The translations under genes and the position numbers were made by a program. DNA of 64,000 nucleotides. It comes from Hirsutella rhossiliensis. Lineage: Eukaryota; Ascomycota; Sordariomycetes; Hypocreales; Ophiocordycipitaceae. This document shows positions 56,036-64,000 of the stretch, piece after piece (within the stretch, counting starts at the first letter, position 1; each line of letters begins with the position of its first letter). The notes under the pieces were generated by a model, which ran no database searches, had not been told where the DNA came from, and was given only the letters and a program-made list of their open reading frames with translations. The stretch spans positions 4,154,001-4,218,000 of the forward strand of contig NW_025408671.1 of NCBI RefSeq assembly GCF_020360975.1, in the 5' to 3' direction.

Positions 56036-57279
56036 TCAAAGCTCGTCTCTTGTATAAGCTTGGTCACCAACGCCCTCGGTTTCCTCCCACATCCTCTTCT
56101 TCGTGTTCCCGTGCTCGTTCGAATCAGATCGCCCATATGTCGATTCCATGTCTTCCACCATTTCGCGTACCTTTTCCACCACCGACTCCAAGTCCACCTC
56201 ATCCGGATCCCTTGTCTCGTGTCTCACTTGGGCGATTGGCAAGTCATCGTCGGGCAAGCCGTCGACGGGAATCCTGCCCTCCTGCCCGCCCACAGGCACC
56301 TTGACGGACTCCCCGGCACCATCGCCGCGTCCCCGCAGCATGGCGCCGCCCGCCTTGGTGCCGGCTCCAAAGAGGATCCGAATCGGGAGCCACACGAGCC
56401 ACCACAGGGGCCCGTAGAGGATGCGCCGAAAGACCAGCCAGGCCGCCGTGGTCAGGAGCATGTAGAGCGCCGTCTGAAGGTACCATGTGTCGCTCTTCTG
56501 CGACCGCAGCAGTGTGCCGAGCAGATCGCGCGAGCTGGCAAGCATCGAGTCCAGTGACGTGTACGATTCATTGAGCTGCTTGAGCGCAGCCGACGACTCC
56601 GTCAACGTCTGGTGCGCAAACTCGCTGCGCGACAGCTCGGCCGCCATGAGATCGTGCGTCCGTCGCAGGGCAGTGGTGACGTTGCTGCTGGCGCCGACCG
56701 TCTGGCGGTCTTCCTGAGACAGGCTCGACTGCTGCAGCGTGTGTCGTGGGGTGCGGCGGATTATAGGCATGGGCGCCTCGCCATTGGCCGACGTGGGCGA
56801 CTCGCACTCGGACACGGGCATCGATAGCGACCGGACGAGGAGATGTCTCTCCAGTCTCTGCGCCTGCTCCAAGCTCTTTTTCGCCGCGAGCCGTGCTTTT
56901 CGAAAGGCTGCTCGGTGGCTGTTACGTAGAGTCCGTGTCAGCGCGGTATCAGGCCGGTTGAGAAGGCAACAGGGCATGGCTACCTGGCGAGCTGACTACC
57001 CAGTCTCTCGATGCCATCTTCCAACCTGGCCTTATCGTGCCCCTCTGGCCTGGCATACCTGGCCTCTTCCTGCAACAGTTCCTGCTCTTCCAGCCCACTG
57101 CGCAGTATCTGCCCGATCTCTGCGCTGAGCTCGCCGCTCGGACTGTTCTCTTCCTCGGTGTCGAGCGGGACGGAGCCAGGCTGGAATTTGAGGTTGGATA
57201 GACGATCAATCAGGTCCCGCAGTTGCGTCGTGGTTTCTTGCAGAGCCGTCAGGCGTTCCTGAAGCCCCTGCAGCGACAT
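56036..57279 (-). CDS. SEC20: SEC20-type SNARE with C-terminal RDEL signal
   Basis: Exons 57279-56984 and 56918-56036 give 392 residues. The N-terminal exon is helical and acidic (LQERLTALQETTTQLRDLIDRL). After the intron, SHRAAFRKARLAAKKSLEQAQRLER, then a SNARE-like helix LRRTHDLMAAELSRSEFAHQTLTESSAALKQLNESY, a transmembrane region (TALYMLLTTAAWLVFRRILYGPLWWLVWLP) and a roughly 110-residue luminal domain. The final four residues are RDEL, a variant of the HDEL retrieval signal found on yeast Sec20. It is an ER-resident Qb-type SNARE of the Dsl1/Use1/Ufe1 fusion site for Golgi-derived COPI vesicles. The model is compact and intact. Confidence 0.9.
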
Positions 57280-57696
57280 GATGCGGATGCGACCGCTGAA
57301 GCGCGTTGACGTAAAGCTGTTGTTGGATGCGGCGACGAACTACTGGCACTTGGCCTCGTCGACGCTCGGAGGCTGGCCAGAGAAGGGGCTTCTTTACAGG
57401 GGTTATGGACTTATCGGGTCGGCTACTGGGTACCGAAGACTTGCTCGAAAGGGTTTCAGAAACGTTACCGGTAGGTCAGTCCGACAAGGTCTGTTATAGT
57501 ATCAGCAACAGTAAGTAATATATTAAAATGTATGGCTTTTTAGCTACTGGGTAACAGCTTGCGGGCTTCAGCGTCCCGATCCGAATGCGGCTAGCACTGC
57601 CTCCAAGGCGCGACTCGTCGCGACACATCGCAGCCAACGTCTCTTCTTCCCAACCTTGCCTCGCAGTCAACATATTCTTAACTTCTTCTCCGCATC
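57280..57696. other. Bidirectional promoter, SEC20 and APH-like gene
   Basis: About 420 nt between divergent starts. No TATA box is evident; an AT-rich patch lies at 57500-57540. Confidence 0.5.
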
Positions 57697-59267
57697 ATGC
57701 CACACTCGGCAGCCCACCAATCCGGATCTGACCAGTCGGAATCTGAATCTCTAAAAAGGGCCCTTGCCGACGATAACAATGTCTTGGTTCTAATGCGCTA
57801 CCCGGCCCTGCGGGAGGAATTCCTGACGTCCATCGAAGCCAATAAAGCTGCCATTGAGGAAATGATTCGGCTTCAACTGGGAGTTCGATCGTGTCGCCTG
57901 AGTGTCAGAGAGGTCTGGAGATCCGGCAGTTTCAACGTTGCCATTCCAATACGCCTGTCCAAGATGCGAACCGTCTTCCTCCGCCTCCCCTTTCCGTATC
58001 GCATTGGCGAAGACCAGTGCCCGGGAAACGCCGAAGAAAAGCTCCGTACAGAGATTGCTGCCTATCTATGGCTACAGGAACACTGTCCTGACGTCCCAAT
58101 CCCTGTTTTACATGCCTTTGGGTTGCCCGATGGATCAACGGTGAGCGTTGGCAAGCATTGACGTCCCTCGTGATCCTAGATTAACAGCCTTAGTTCACAC
58201 ACCCATCCAACACCCCTTTCTGGGAAAGATCTTGGTGGAACATCAAGCGCCTGATTTTCTCTCTTCTTGCACGCCCAGTACCCGTTCGTCATGTTCGACG
58301 ATCTATCCGTCACTCGCTGGGCCCTGGCTTTCTTCTCATCAGTGAGGCACGCGGCAAGAGGCTCTCCATGACTTGGCCGGAGCACTGCCATGACAAGGCC
58401 TATCGAGAGAGGTTGTTCCATGGTCTGGCACGCATCTCGCTATCGCTTAATACAACCCCCTTACCACGCATTGGGTCCTTGCTGCTCCGGACGGACGGGT
58501 CGATTGCCCTATGTAACCGGCCACTGAGCCTTTACTTCCAGATGCTCGAGAACGAGGGAATTCCGTCGGGTGTTCCACGCCATCGTACGTACGCCGAAGT
58601 GGAATCGTATCTCTCGGATCTCCTCTCCCTCCAGGATAACAAGATCCGGAACCAACCCAACGCGGCCCACTGCCAGGAAGACGGCCGAATGCAGCTCGCC
58701 GCTCTCACTGCGCTGCGGGCCACCATGCACCACTTTATCCGCCCCGAGTTCCGCGACGGCCCCTTTTTCTTTACGCTGACCGACCTGCATCAGCAAAACA
58801 TCTTTGTCGACGAAGACTGGAATATCCAAACCGTCATCGATATGGAGTGGGCACATACCATGCCTCTGGAAATGCAGCTGCCACCCTACTGGCTTACGTC
58901 GAGGCCAGTCGACGGCTTCCAGGACCGCGACGCCGTTGCCGAGTATGAGGCTGTCCTAGAAGAATATATCGCCATCTACGAGGCCGAAGAGAGGCGGTGT
59001 AACGGCTCGGTTGTCCAGGCATCAGTCCAGCGCGATGTGTGGCAAAGGGGCAGCTTTTGGTACTTCCACGCCGTCTCGGTACCGAAGGGCATGTACACTC
59101 TATTTAATAGGCACATCCAACCGCTCTTCAACCAGGACCATCCTGGCCTGAAGGTTTTTGACGACGTCTTCTATTGGTACTGGGGATTCGGCGCGCAGGA
59201 CCTGATAGACAATAAGCTCAGGGACAAGGAAGACTATATAGCAAGGGTAAGAGAGGTTTTCGAATGA
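57697..59267 (+). CDS. Aminoglycoside-phosphotransferase-fold (APH/choline kinase-like) fungal protein
   Basis: Exons 57697-58140 and 58194-59267 give 505 residues. Early sequence VREVWRSGSFNVAIPIRLSK and FLRLPFPYRIGED match the nucleotide-binding lobe of fungal APH-like proteins; the C-lobe has FFTLTDLHQQNIFVDEDWNIQTVIDMEWAH, a Brenner-type HxxN...D motif (quoted here only in outline: LTDLHQQNIF then VIDMEW). The typical C-terminal VFYWYWG-type region is present. These proteins form large families in fungi; most have no known substrate and some may be pseudokinases. The catalytic Asp in TDLHQQN, the following Asn and the metal-binding Asp of VIDMEW are all present, so kinase activity is possible. 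Cytosolic; no signal peptide. Confidence 0.85.
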
Positions 59268-59542
59268 TTGCATCCGCATCGACTGATCCGGGAGTAATGC
59301 TGGCTTCTCCTTAACAGCATATCTCCAAAATGAAATCCAAGCCCTGGTTGTAACCTCTACCTACAGTACTCCGTAGCAGGCTAGCCAATGCGCCCAGAAG
59401 CGGCTCATTTGAGGCATCAGTTACTCCCAGGGAGGAAATCAACTGCATGGCGACGTGCCAATAAGCATCGACCGCGTGACGGAGAGGCGCTCCGTATGCA
59501 GCCTGCCTGTTTGAGGATCCTAATCTGACCCCGCGTTTCGCG

Positions 59543-60022
59543 ATGACTCTCGCCAGCAGCTTGGCCTTCAACATCATGGGGAAAGGCGACCAGAAAAAGA
59601 AGCACCGCAAAGATGCTGGCTCTGCCCAGGAGCCGCAAATGGAACAACAACTTTGGGAGATCAATGAAGTCATAATCAACGGAAACTACACTCTCGGAGA
59701 GGCGGAAGGCGGTCAAGTCTATTACAATTTGTTCACAAGGAGACAGGATTTGCCCACAAGCTTCTGGTATCAGGGTTGGAAATATATTCATGTCCCCAAC
59801 GGCGCTGGAAGTCGAGACTGACCCTTTCCTAGGAGAGATGCCTTGGAGCAACGGGCACACGCTGAGAGGCTGGCGCAGTCTTCAGGGAACATAGCCCAGC
59901 AAGCCCGAGGAGCAAGCGGTGCGCAGCTGCTCTCCCAGCAGATTGCCAGGGATCCGAACATGGGCTTGCTGAACTCGTCCGCCGAAGCTTCGCAAAATGC
60001 GCGCAAGAAGAAGAAGAAATGA
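59543..60022 (+). CDS. Small conserved fungal protein with Lys-rich ends, unknown function
   Basis: Exons 59543-59766 and 59833-60022 give 137 residues. The intron (66 nt, donor GTATCA, CTGAC branch point, CCTAG acceptor) is supported because it joins LPTSFW with RDALEQRAHAERL in frame and avoids an early stop. The start may instead be the Met at residue 12 (MGKGDQKKKHRKD). Core motifs are LWEINEVIINGNYTLGEAEGG and VYYNLFTRRQDLP; the C terminus is LLSQQIARDPNMGLLNSSAEASQNA followed by five lysines (quoted in part). The Lys-rich ends suggest nucleic-acid or ribosome contact or nuclear import. I do not recognise a named family. Confidence 0.65.
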
Positions 60023-61737
60023 CGAGGATGGCATTTCATAGTCCAGTGTGAAATCTTATTTGCTTCCAACCAACGGACGAAGCCAAGGTGGACGTCCGTG
60101 TGAGGTTGCTGAATTGGGTGGGGCTTCGACGAGCAACTGCACCCCCAGTTGCTTTGCCACAACGGCCAGCCCTTGAAACACAAGGTCAGTTAACCGATAC
60201 TCCGTAGCCTCGTCAAAGACTCGATAGGCGCGCGAAAACCATCGTGCCGTTACCGGGAAGGTGTCGACGAGACTGACAAGGGTTGAAATGATCCTTGTGA
60301 AGTCATCCCAACTGCCTTCCTTCGCTGCCTCCGGAGTGCAGCCTCGGATTTCGTAATAAGTGCCCCCCTAAAGAAGAAGAGACACCGTGCTCGGTATGCG
60401 AAGGACCTTCTAGGGAATACATAGTGCCCTGACCCTATACCTTATTACGTCGTAGATCTCATCGGCGCGAAAGGTCTCGATGATTATATCCAGGCTTCGC
60501 TAGTTGAATAGAATAACGCATATATGCAATGCGAAGACTGCGCTGCAAATATCGTATATCGTACATGGGTACCTGTGATTGGGTGCGCGCAGCTCCCTCT
60601 CTTAAGCACATTGCACCGACAATATTCCATCCTTCTCGGCTTCGGCAACTAATTAACTTATATAGTATCTTGCTAGAAACGGACTCACAGCGCATACGCG
60701 ACCATGTTGGGCAATTGTGACTCTGCAATTGCGCCCCCTTGAGCTGGTTAAGTTGCCGCGCCGTCAACGGTCACGCACACAGGCGTGTAATGGCTGGAGA
60801 CTTTGATCAAAACTCAAGGGCAAAGAAAAATGGTGATGGGGTGTTTACATTGCAAGCTCTACCACATGCCCGTCTCAGCAGCCGAAGCCCTGTGCCATTA
60901 GTAACCGCGTCTTCAGCATCATGACGAAAGGAACCCCCCTAAGCCGCCGTCCTCGTCCCTCAAACCCCTCCCTCCCACAACTCTCCGCGCCATCCACATA
61001 CACCCGTTAGCAGTATCCTTTGCTCCGTAGTTGCACGCAAGAAAAAAGCAGAGAAGCACCCACCTGGAGAGAAAAAAAATGTGAAGCACCGCCCTCTGAA
61101 CAGAGTAATCGGAATCGAATCATGGCTTCAGCCACGCCACGCATCGCACTCAAGTGTCAAGACACAATCCCCGCAATGGCTTCCCAGAGGGTATCCCCCG
61201 CGTGGCGGAAGGGCCCTGAATATTTCTGATGCCAGTTTTGCAGGCGTCGAGTGACGCCGAGCCCTCACGGGCAGACCCGTCCTCTCCGCGTTTGAAGGCA
61301 GAGCGACTGCGGTGCCCACGGCTTTCCTCAGAGAAGAGGACCCGTGGTGCGGTGGGGAGATACTCCGAATTTCTCGCATGCGAAGAAGAAAGAACGACCC
61401 CTGTGCAGAGCAGGGAAGGGCACATTCCAGGTGTGAGAGGCATTCCGCTTGCGCAGAATACGTCTCCGTGTGGAAGCATGGAAGCGCAGCGTTGTTCAGA
61501 GGGCGATGCTTGCAGGAGGCAAAAAGAAAAGCGAAGGATTTGCGCGCCGCCGTGTTCCTTTGTACTCGTATGTACTTGTCGAGGCGTGCGGCTCAAAAAG
61601 GTTGATGCCAAGGCACGGGCACAGGCACGTGACACGGGGTGGGCACTCGAAGCAGAGACGGCGCCTCCGGTTTGGTGGGCTAGCTTCAGGACATTGAGCC
61701 GACCGAATCGTTGCGAGCTGTGCTCGAGCCGCCCAAG
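60023..61737. other. 1.7-kb intergenic region
   Basis: No gene is supported. The interval 60340-60720 is AT-richer and stop-rich, possibly another degraded repeat. Long chance frames on both strands occupy 61020-61740. Confidence 0.45.
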
Positions 61738-62088
61738 ATGATCACAAAGTTCATGACCGAGGTCTCGGTCAAGTTCAACCCCTTCTCGGCCTGCGCCAAA
61801 CCCGCGCGCCTCTTCCTCACCTACCTGCCTCCAAACATCCGGGCCAACGGCACCTCCGTCAGCACAACGCTGCTTCCTCGCAACAACCCAGAGCCCAGTT
61901 CTCTGAGGGTCAAGTTCAGTATGTCGAGTGTTCCAGCATCGACCCAGCAACAGCCAGCTCGCTAACCCGCAGCAGAGGACGGCAAGGAATTCAACTTCAA
62001 CTGCGCCAAGACCAACATCAAGGGCCTCATCGAAGAAGTCGAGCGGCATTCTCGCCAACTGCAAAAGGCGGCAGATCTCACAGACTAA
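61738..62088 (+). CDS. MRPL44: Mitochondrial large-subunit ribosomal protein mL53 (Mrpl44)
   Basis: Two exons, 61738-61918 and 61976-62088 (donor GTATGT, acceptor GCAGCAG), give 97 residues, the length of yeast Mrpl44. The N terminus MITKFMTEVSVKFNPFSACAKPARLFL and the following LPPNIRANGTSVSTTLLPR match the family, and the spliced second half SLRVKFKDGKEFNFNCAKTNIKGLIEEVERHSRQLQ closes with the conserved EEVERHSRxL motif (quoted in part). It belongs to the fungal mitochondrial 54S large subunit. Upstream in-frame codons are not needed. A long open frame on the opposite strand is a shadow. Confidence 0.92.
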
Positions 62089-62300
62089 CATGCCACAATC
62101 ATCATCAATGCTTGGGTTCCATGCATGGGCGGCGTTTTCACGGAGTCGGTTTGTACAAGAGGCACGGGCGGGATAGGCATGTACGATGCTATATTGAACA
62201 GAGCAGCCGACTTTTCTGCATATTATGTAGGCAAGGCACAAGAAACGGCCTGCACAGTAGACCCATCCACGGCCGAAGATTTCCACCTCTAGCATCGAAT

Positions 62301-63546
62301 CTAAGTCGAAGCACCGCTAATGAAGAACCACTTGTCGATGGAGCTGTCAATCTTCTCCGGCGGGAGATCCTCATGGGGAGGCAGAGGAGGCAGCTTGGAC
62401 CGGTCCTGCAGGTTCGGGGAGTGGGCCACAGTCATGTTGGCGCTAGAGACATGTCAGACAGTGGTCGCGATGGAGAAAGCAGACGAGCCCAAACTTACAT
62501 GGAGACTCCGCCGGGCTGAGTCTTGCCGGTGATGAGACGCTCCCAAGCCTCGGCGCACTCGCGGACAACGTCCATGGCGTAGCTAGAAAGATACCGTGAG
62601 CACATGACCAGCACAAAAGCTAGCTGCCGGACACGTACCTCTTGTTCTTGCACTCGCCGGTGAACGCAAACTGGTTCTCGGGCTTGCCATCGGGGATCTT
62701 GTAAATCCGGAACCACTCATTGGTGGCCCGAAGCAGGCCGGGCAGGTGGCGCTCGACATCCTCAATGTCGTTGAGCTTGGGGGCAAGGGGGTCGTTGATG
62801 TCGATGACAATGACCTTCCAGTCCGTCTCCTCCTCGTCGAGGAGGGCCATGACGCCCAGGACTTTGACTTGCTTGACCTGACCGGTGTAGCCGACCAGCT
62901 CTCCAATCTCGCAGACATCGAGAGGGTCATTGTCGCCCTTGGCCTTGGTCTCGGGGTGGACGACGTTGGGGTCCTCCCAGGTCTGCATAGTGGCAGAGGT
63001 GGTGCGCCGCGGTCAGCCAGGACGGATTAAACGTGTGCTTGATGGGGGGGGAGGGCATACCTGAGGGAAAGCGCCATAGTTCCACAGATAGCCCTTGTGG
63101 GGGAAGCAGTTGCGGACGAAACGAAGCTTGCCCTTCTTGGTGTCCTGCTTGATAGGGTTGAGAAGCTCCTCCTTGGAGATCTGGTTGCCAGGGCGGGCGG
63201 GTGTCAGCGAGCTCTAGGATGTCGCCGATGGGGAGAGGAAATGGCGATCGGGGTGTGGACTGGCGCGCAGGAGGAGCGAATGCTGCCTGGAAGGGGAGGG
63301 GGGCGAGGGCAAAGCTGGGTTTGCCTGTTGGGATGAATGAGGGGAACTGGCTGGTCGGAATACCTCAAGCTTCGCATTGGTCCATCGGGGAATCTCGACA
63401 ATCATGTTGAGGATGGTCTGCTCCTGGTTGGCATAGAGAGGGATGTCATGGAACGACGAGACGGGCTGGCCGTCCTTTTCGATGTAGACGCGATGCTCGA
63501 GCGAGTTGGGCGCGCCCACCTTGCGGAGCGAGTACGGCGAGGTCAT
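62301..63546 (-). CDS. IPP1: Soluble inorganic pyrophosphatase; possible upstream start encodes a mitochondrial presequence
   Basis: Exons 63546-63364, 63180-63061, 62982-62639, 62582-62499 and 62442-62301 give 290 residues, the cytosolic IPP1 length. Start [26 protein letters not shown]. Family motifs are [20 protein letters not shown] and the active-site signature with three Asp in [12 protein letters not shown], followed by [19 protein letters not shown] and the conserved KNKSYAMDVV (across a junction). The Mg-dependent enzyme hydrolyses pyrophosphate and drives biosynthesis. The first exon frame is open upstream to another ATG at 63984; the added 146 residues are Ser/Arg/Pro-rich and nearly free of acidic residues at the front, like a mitochondrial presequence. 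Confidence 0.95.
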
Positions 63547-64000
63547 GTTGGGCGGCGGCGAAGAAGATTTGACGTTTGACGTCGAGGGCAATTGAGAGGG
63601 GGCCGAGTCTGGCGCAGCTGAGCTCGAGAAGTGGCGAGCAATTTGCGCAGTCCGCTGGGAGGAGGGGGAGGCAGATAAGGAGGAGGAAGAAGAGGAGAAG
63701 TGTTGGTGGGAGGAGGAAGAGGGCTGATCACGACAGCATGGAGGGGGCGGGGCACCTGGACCCATAGGGAACCGAGCTGTTGATCTGCGGGCCGGAGCAG
63801 CGACTGAGTACGACTGCTGCTGCCTGTAGCCGCCAACGGCACCCCCTGTGGCAGTCGCAGCGGCAGACGTTGGGAAGGATGCAAACGACGCGACGACGCG
63901 GCAGCGATTGGCCCGGCCGGTGGGCAGACGCTGCAGAGGCGGCTTGGGCGGCCAAAGCTGGTGGAGGCTTTGCCGGAGGAGCATGAAAATTGTGACGAGA

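Noticed and set aside
61150..62295. 381-codon open frame on the minus strand over the MRPL44 gene
   Set aside because: It runs antisense through a clearly spliced conserved gene; composition is arbitrary and no domain is visible. Codon bias of the plus-strand gene explains part of it.

Overview
The window is nuclear DNA of a filamentous ascomycete. The genes carry short spliceosomal introns (about 50-140 nt, GTRNGT donors, CTRAC-like branch points, YAG acceptors), coding DNA looks GC-rich, and AT/TpA-rich relics suggest repeat-induced point mutation (RIP). A hirsutellin/anisoplin-type ribotoxin homologue next to BAS2-like and Egh16-like secreted proteins points to the Hypocreales, probably a relative of insect- or nematode-associated Clavicipitaceae/Ophiocordycipitaceae. 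That placement is an inference.

Layout. (a) 1-2.07 kb: the N-terminal and central parts of a bifunctional pseudouridine catabolism enzyme, cut by the left edge. (b) 3.1-13.5 kb: an accessory compartment with three predicted secreted virulence-type proteins (ribotoxin-like RNase, BAS2-like Cys-rich protein, Egh16-like protein), one DUF3632-like gene, a doubtful single-pass membrane protein, a hAT transposase relic, an apparently RIP-mutated AT-rich tract and two copies of a short dispersed repeat. (c) 13.7-23.0 kb: three large or unusual fungal genes: a C2H2-type/ankyrin fusion, a glycine/alanine-rich conserved unknown, and a DUF7580-like/subtilisin fusion. Such architectures are typical of fungal self/non-self or NLR-like gene sets. 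(d) 23.5-35.0 kb: core metabolism and secretory genes: a membrane-anchored SDR, a phenol-hydroxylase-type FAD monooxygenase, methylmalonate-semialdehyde dehydrogenase and calnexin. (e) 35.0-38.5 kb: a long gene-poor gap. (f) 38.6-51.8 kb: fungus-restricted families: a Gly/Tyr-rich small secreted protein, two paralogues ending in a strikingly alternating amphipathic beta-strand motif, a conserved short secreted/membrane-targeted protein, two DUF3659 (LEA-like) repeat proteins and a GPI-anchored Cys-rich protein. (g) 54.9-64 kb: housekeeping genes: MDE1 (methionine salvage), SEC20, an APH-fold kinase-like protein, a small Lys-tailed protein, mitochondrial ribosomal protein mL53 (Mrpl44) and soluble inorganic pyrophosphatase.

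How the genes relate. No operon-like pathway or classical secondary-metabolite cluster is visible: there is no PKS, NRPS or terpene synthase. The strongest local themes are the effector/transposon-relic island in (b) and the clustering in (f) of several poorly described fungal families. Gene models were built by reading splice sites by eye. Terminal exons that could not be fixed are flagged in the individual entries.
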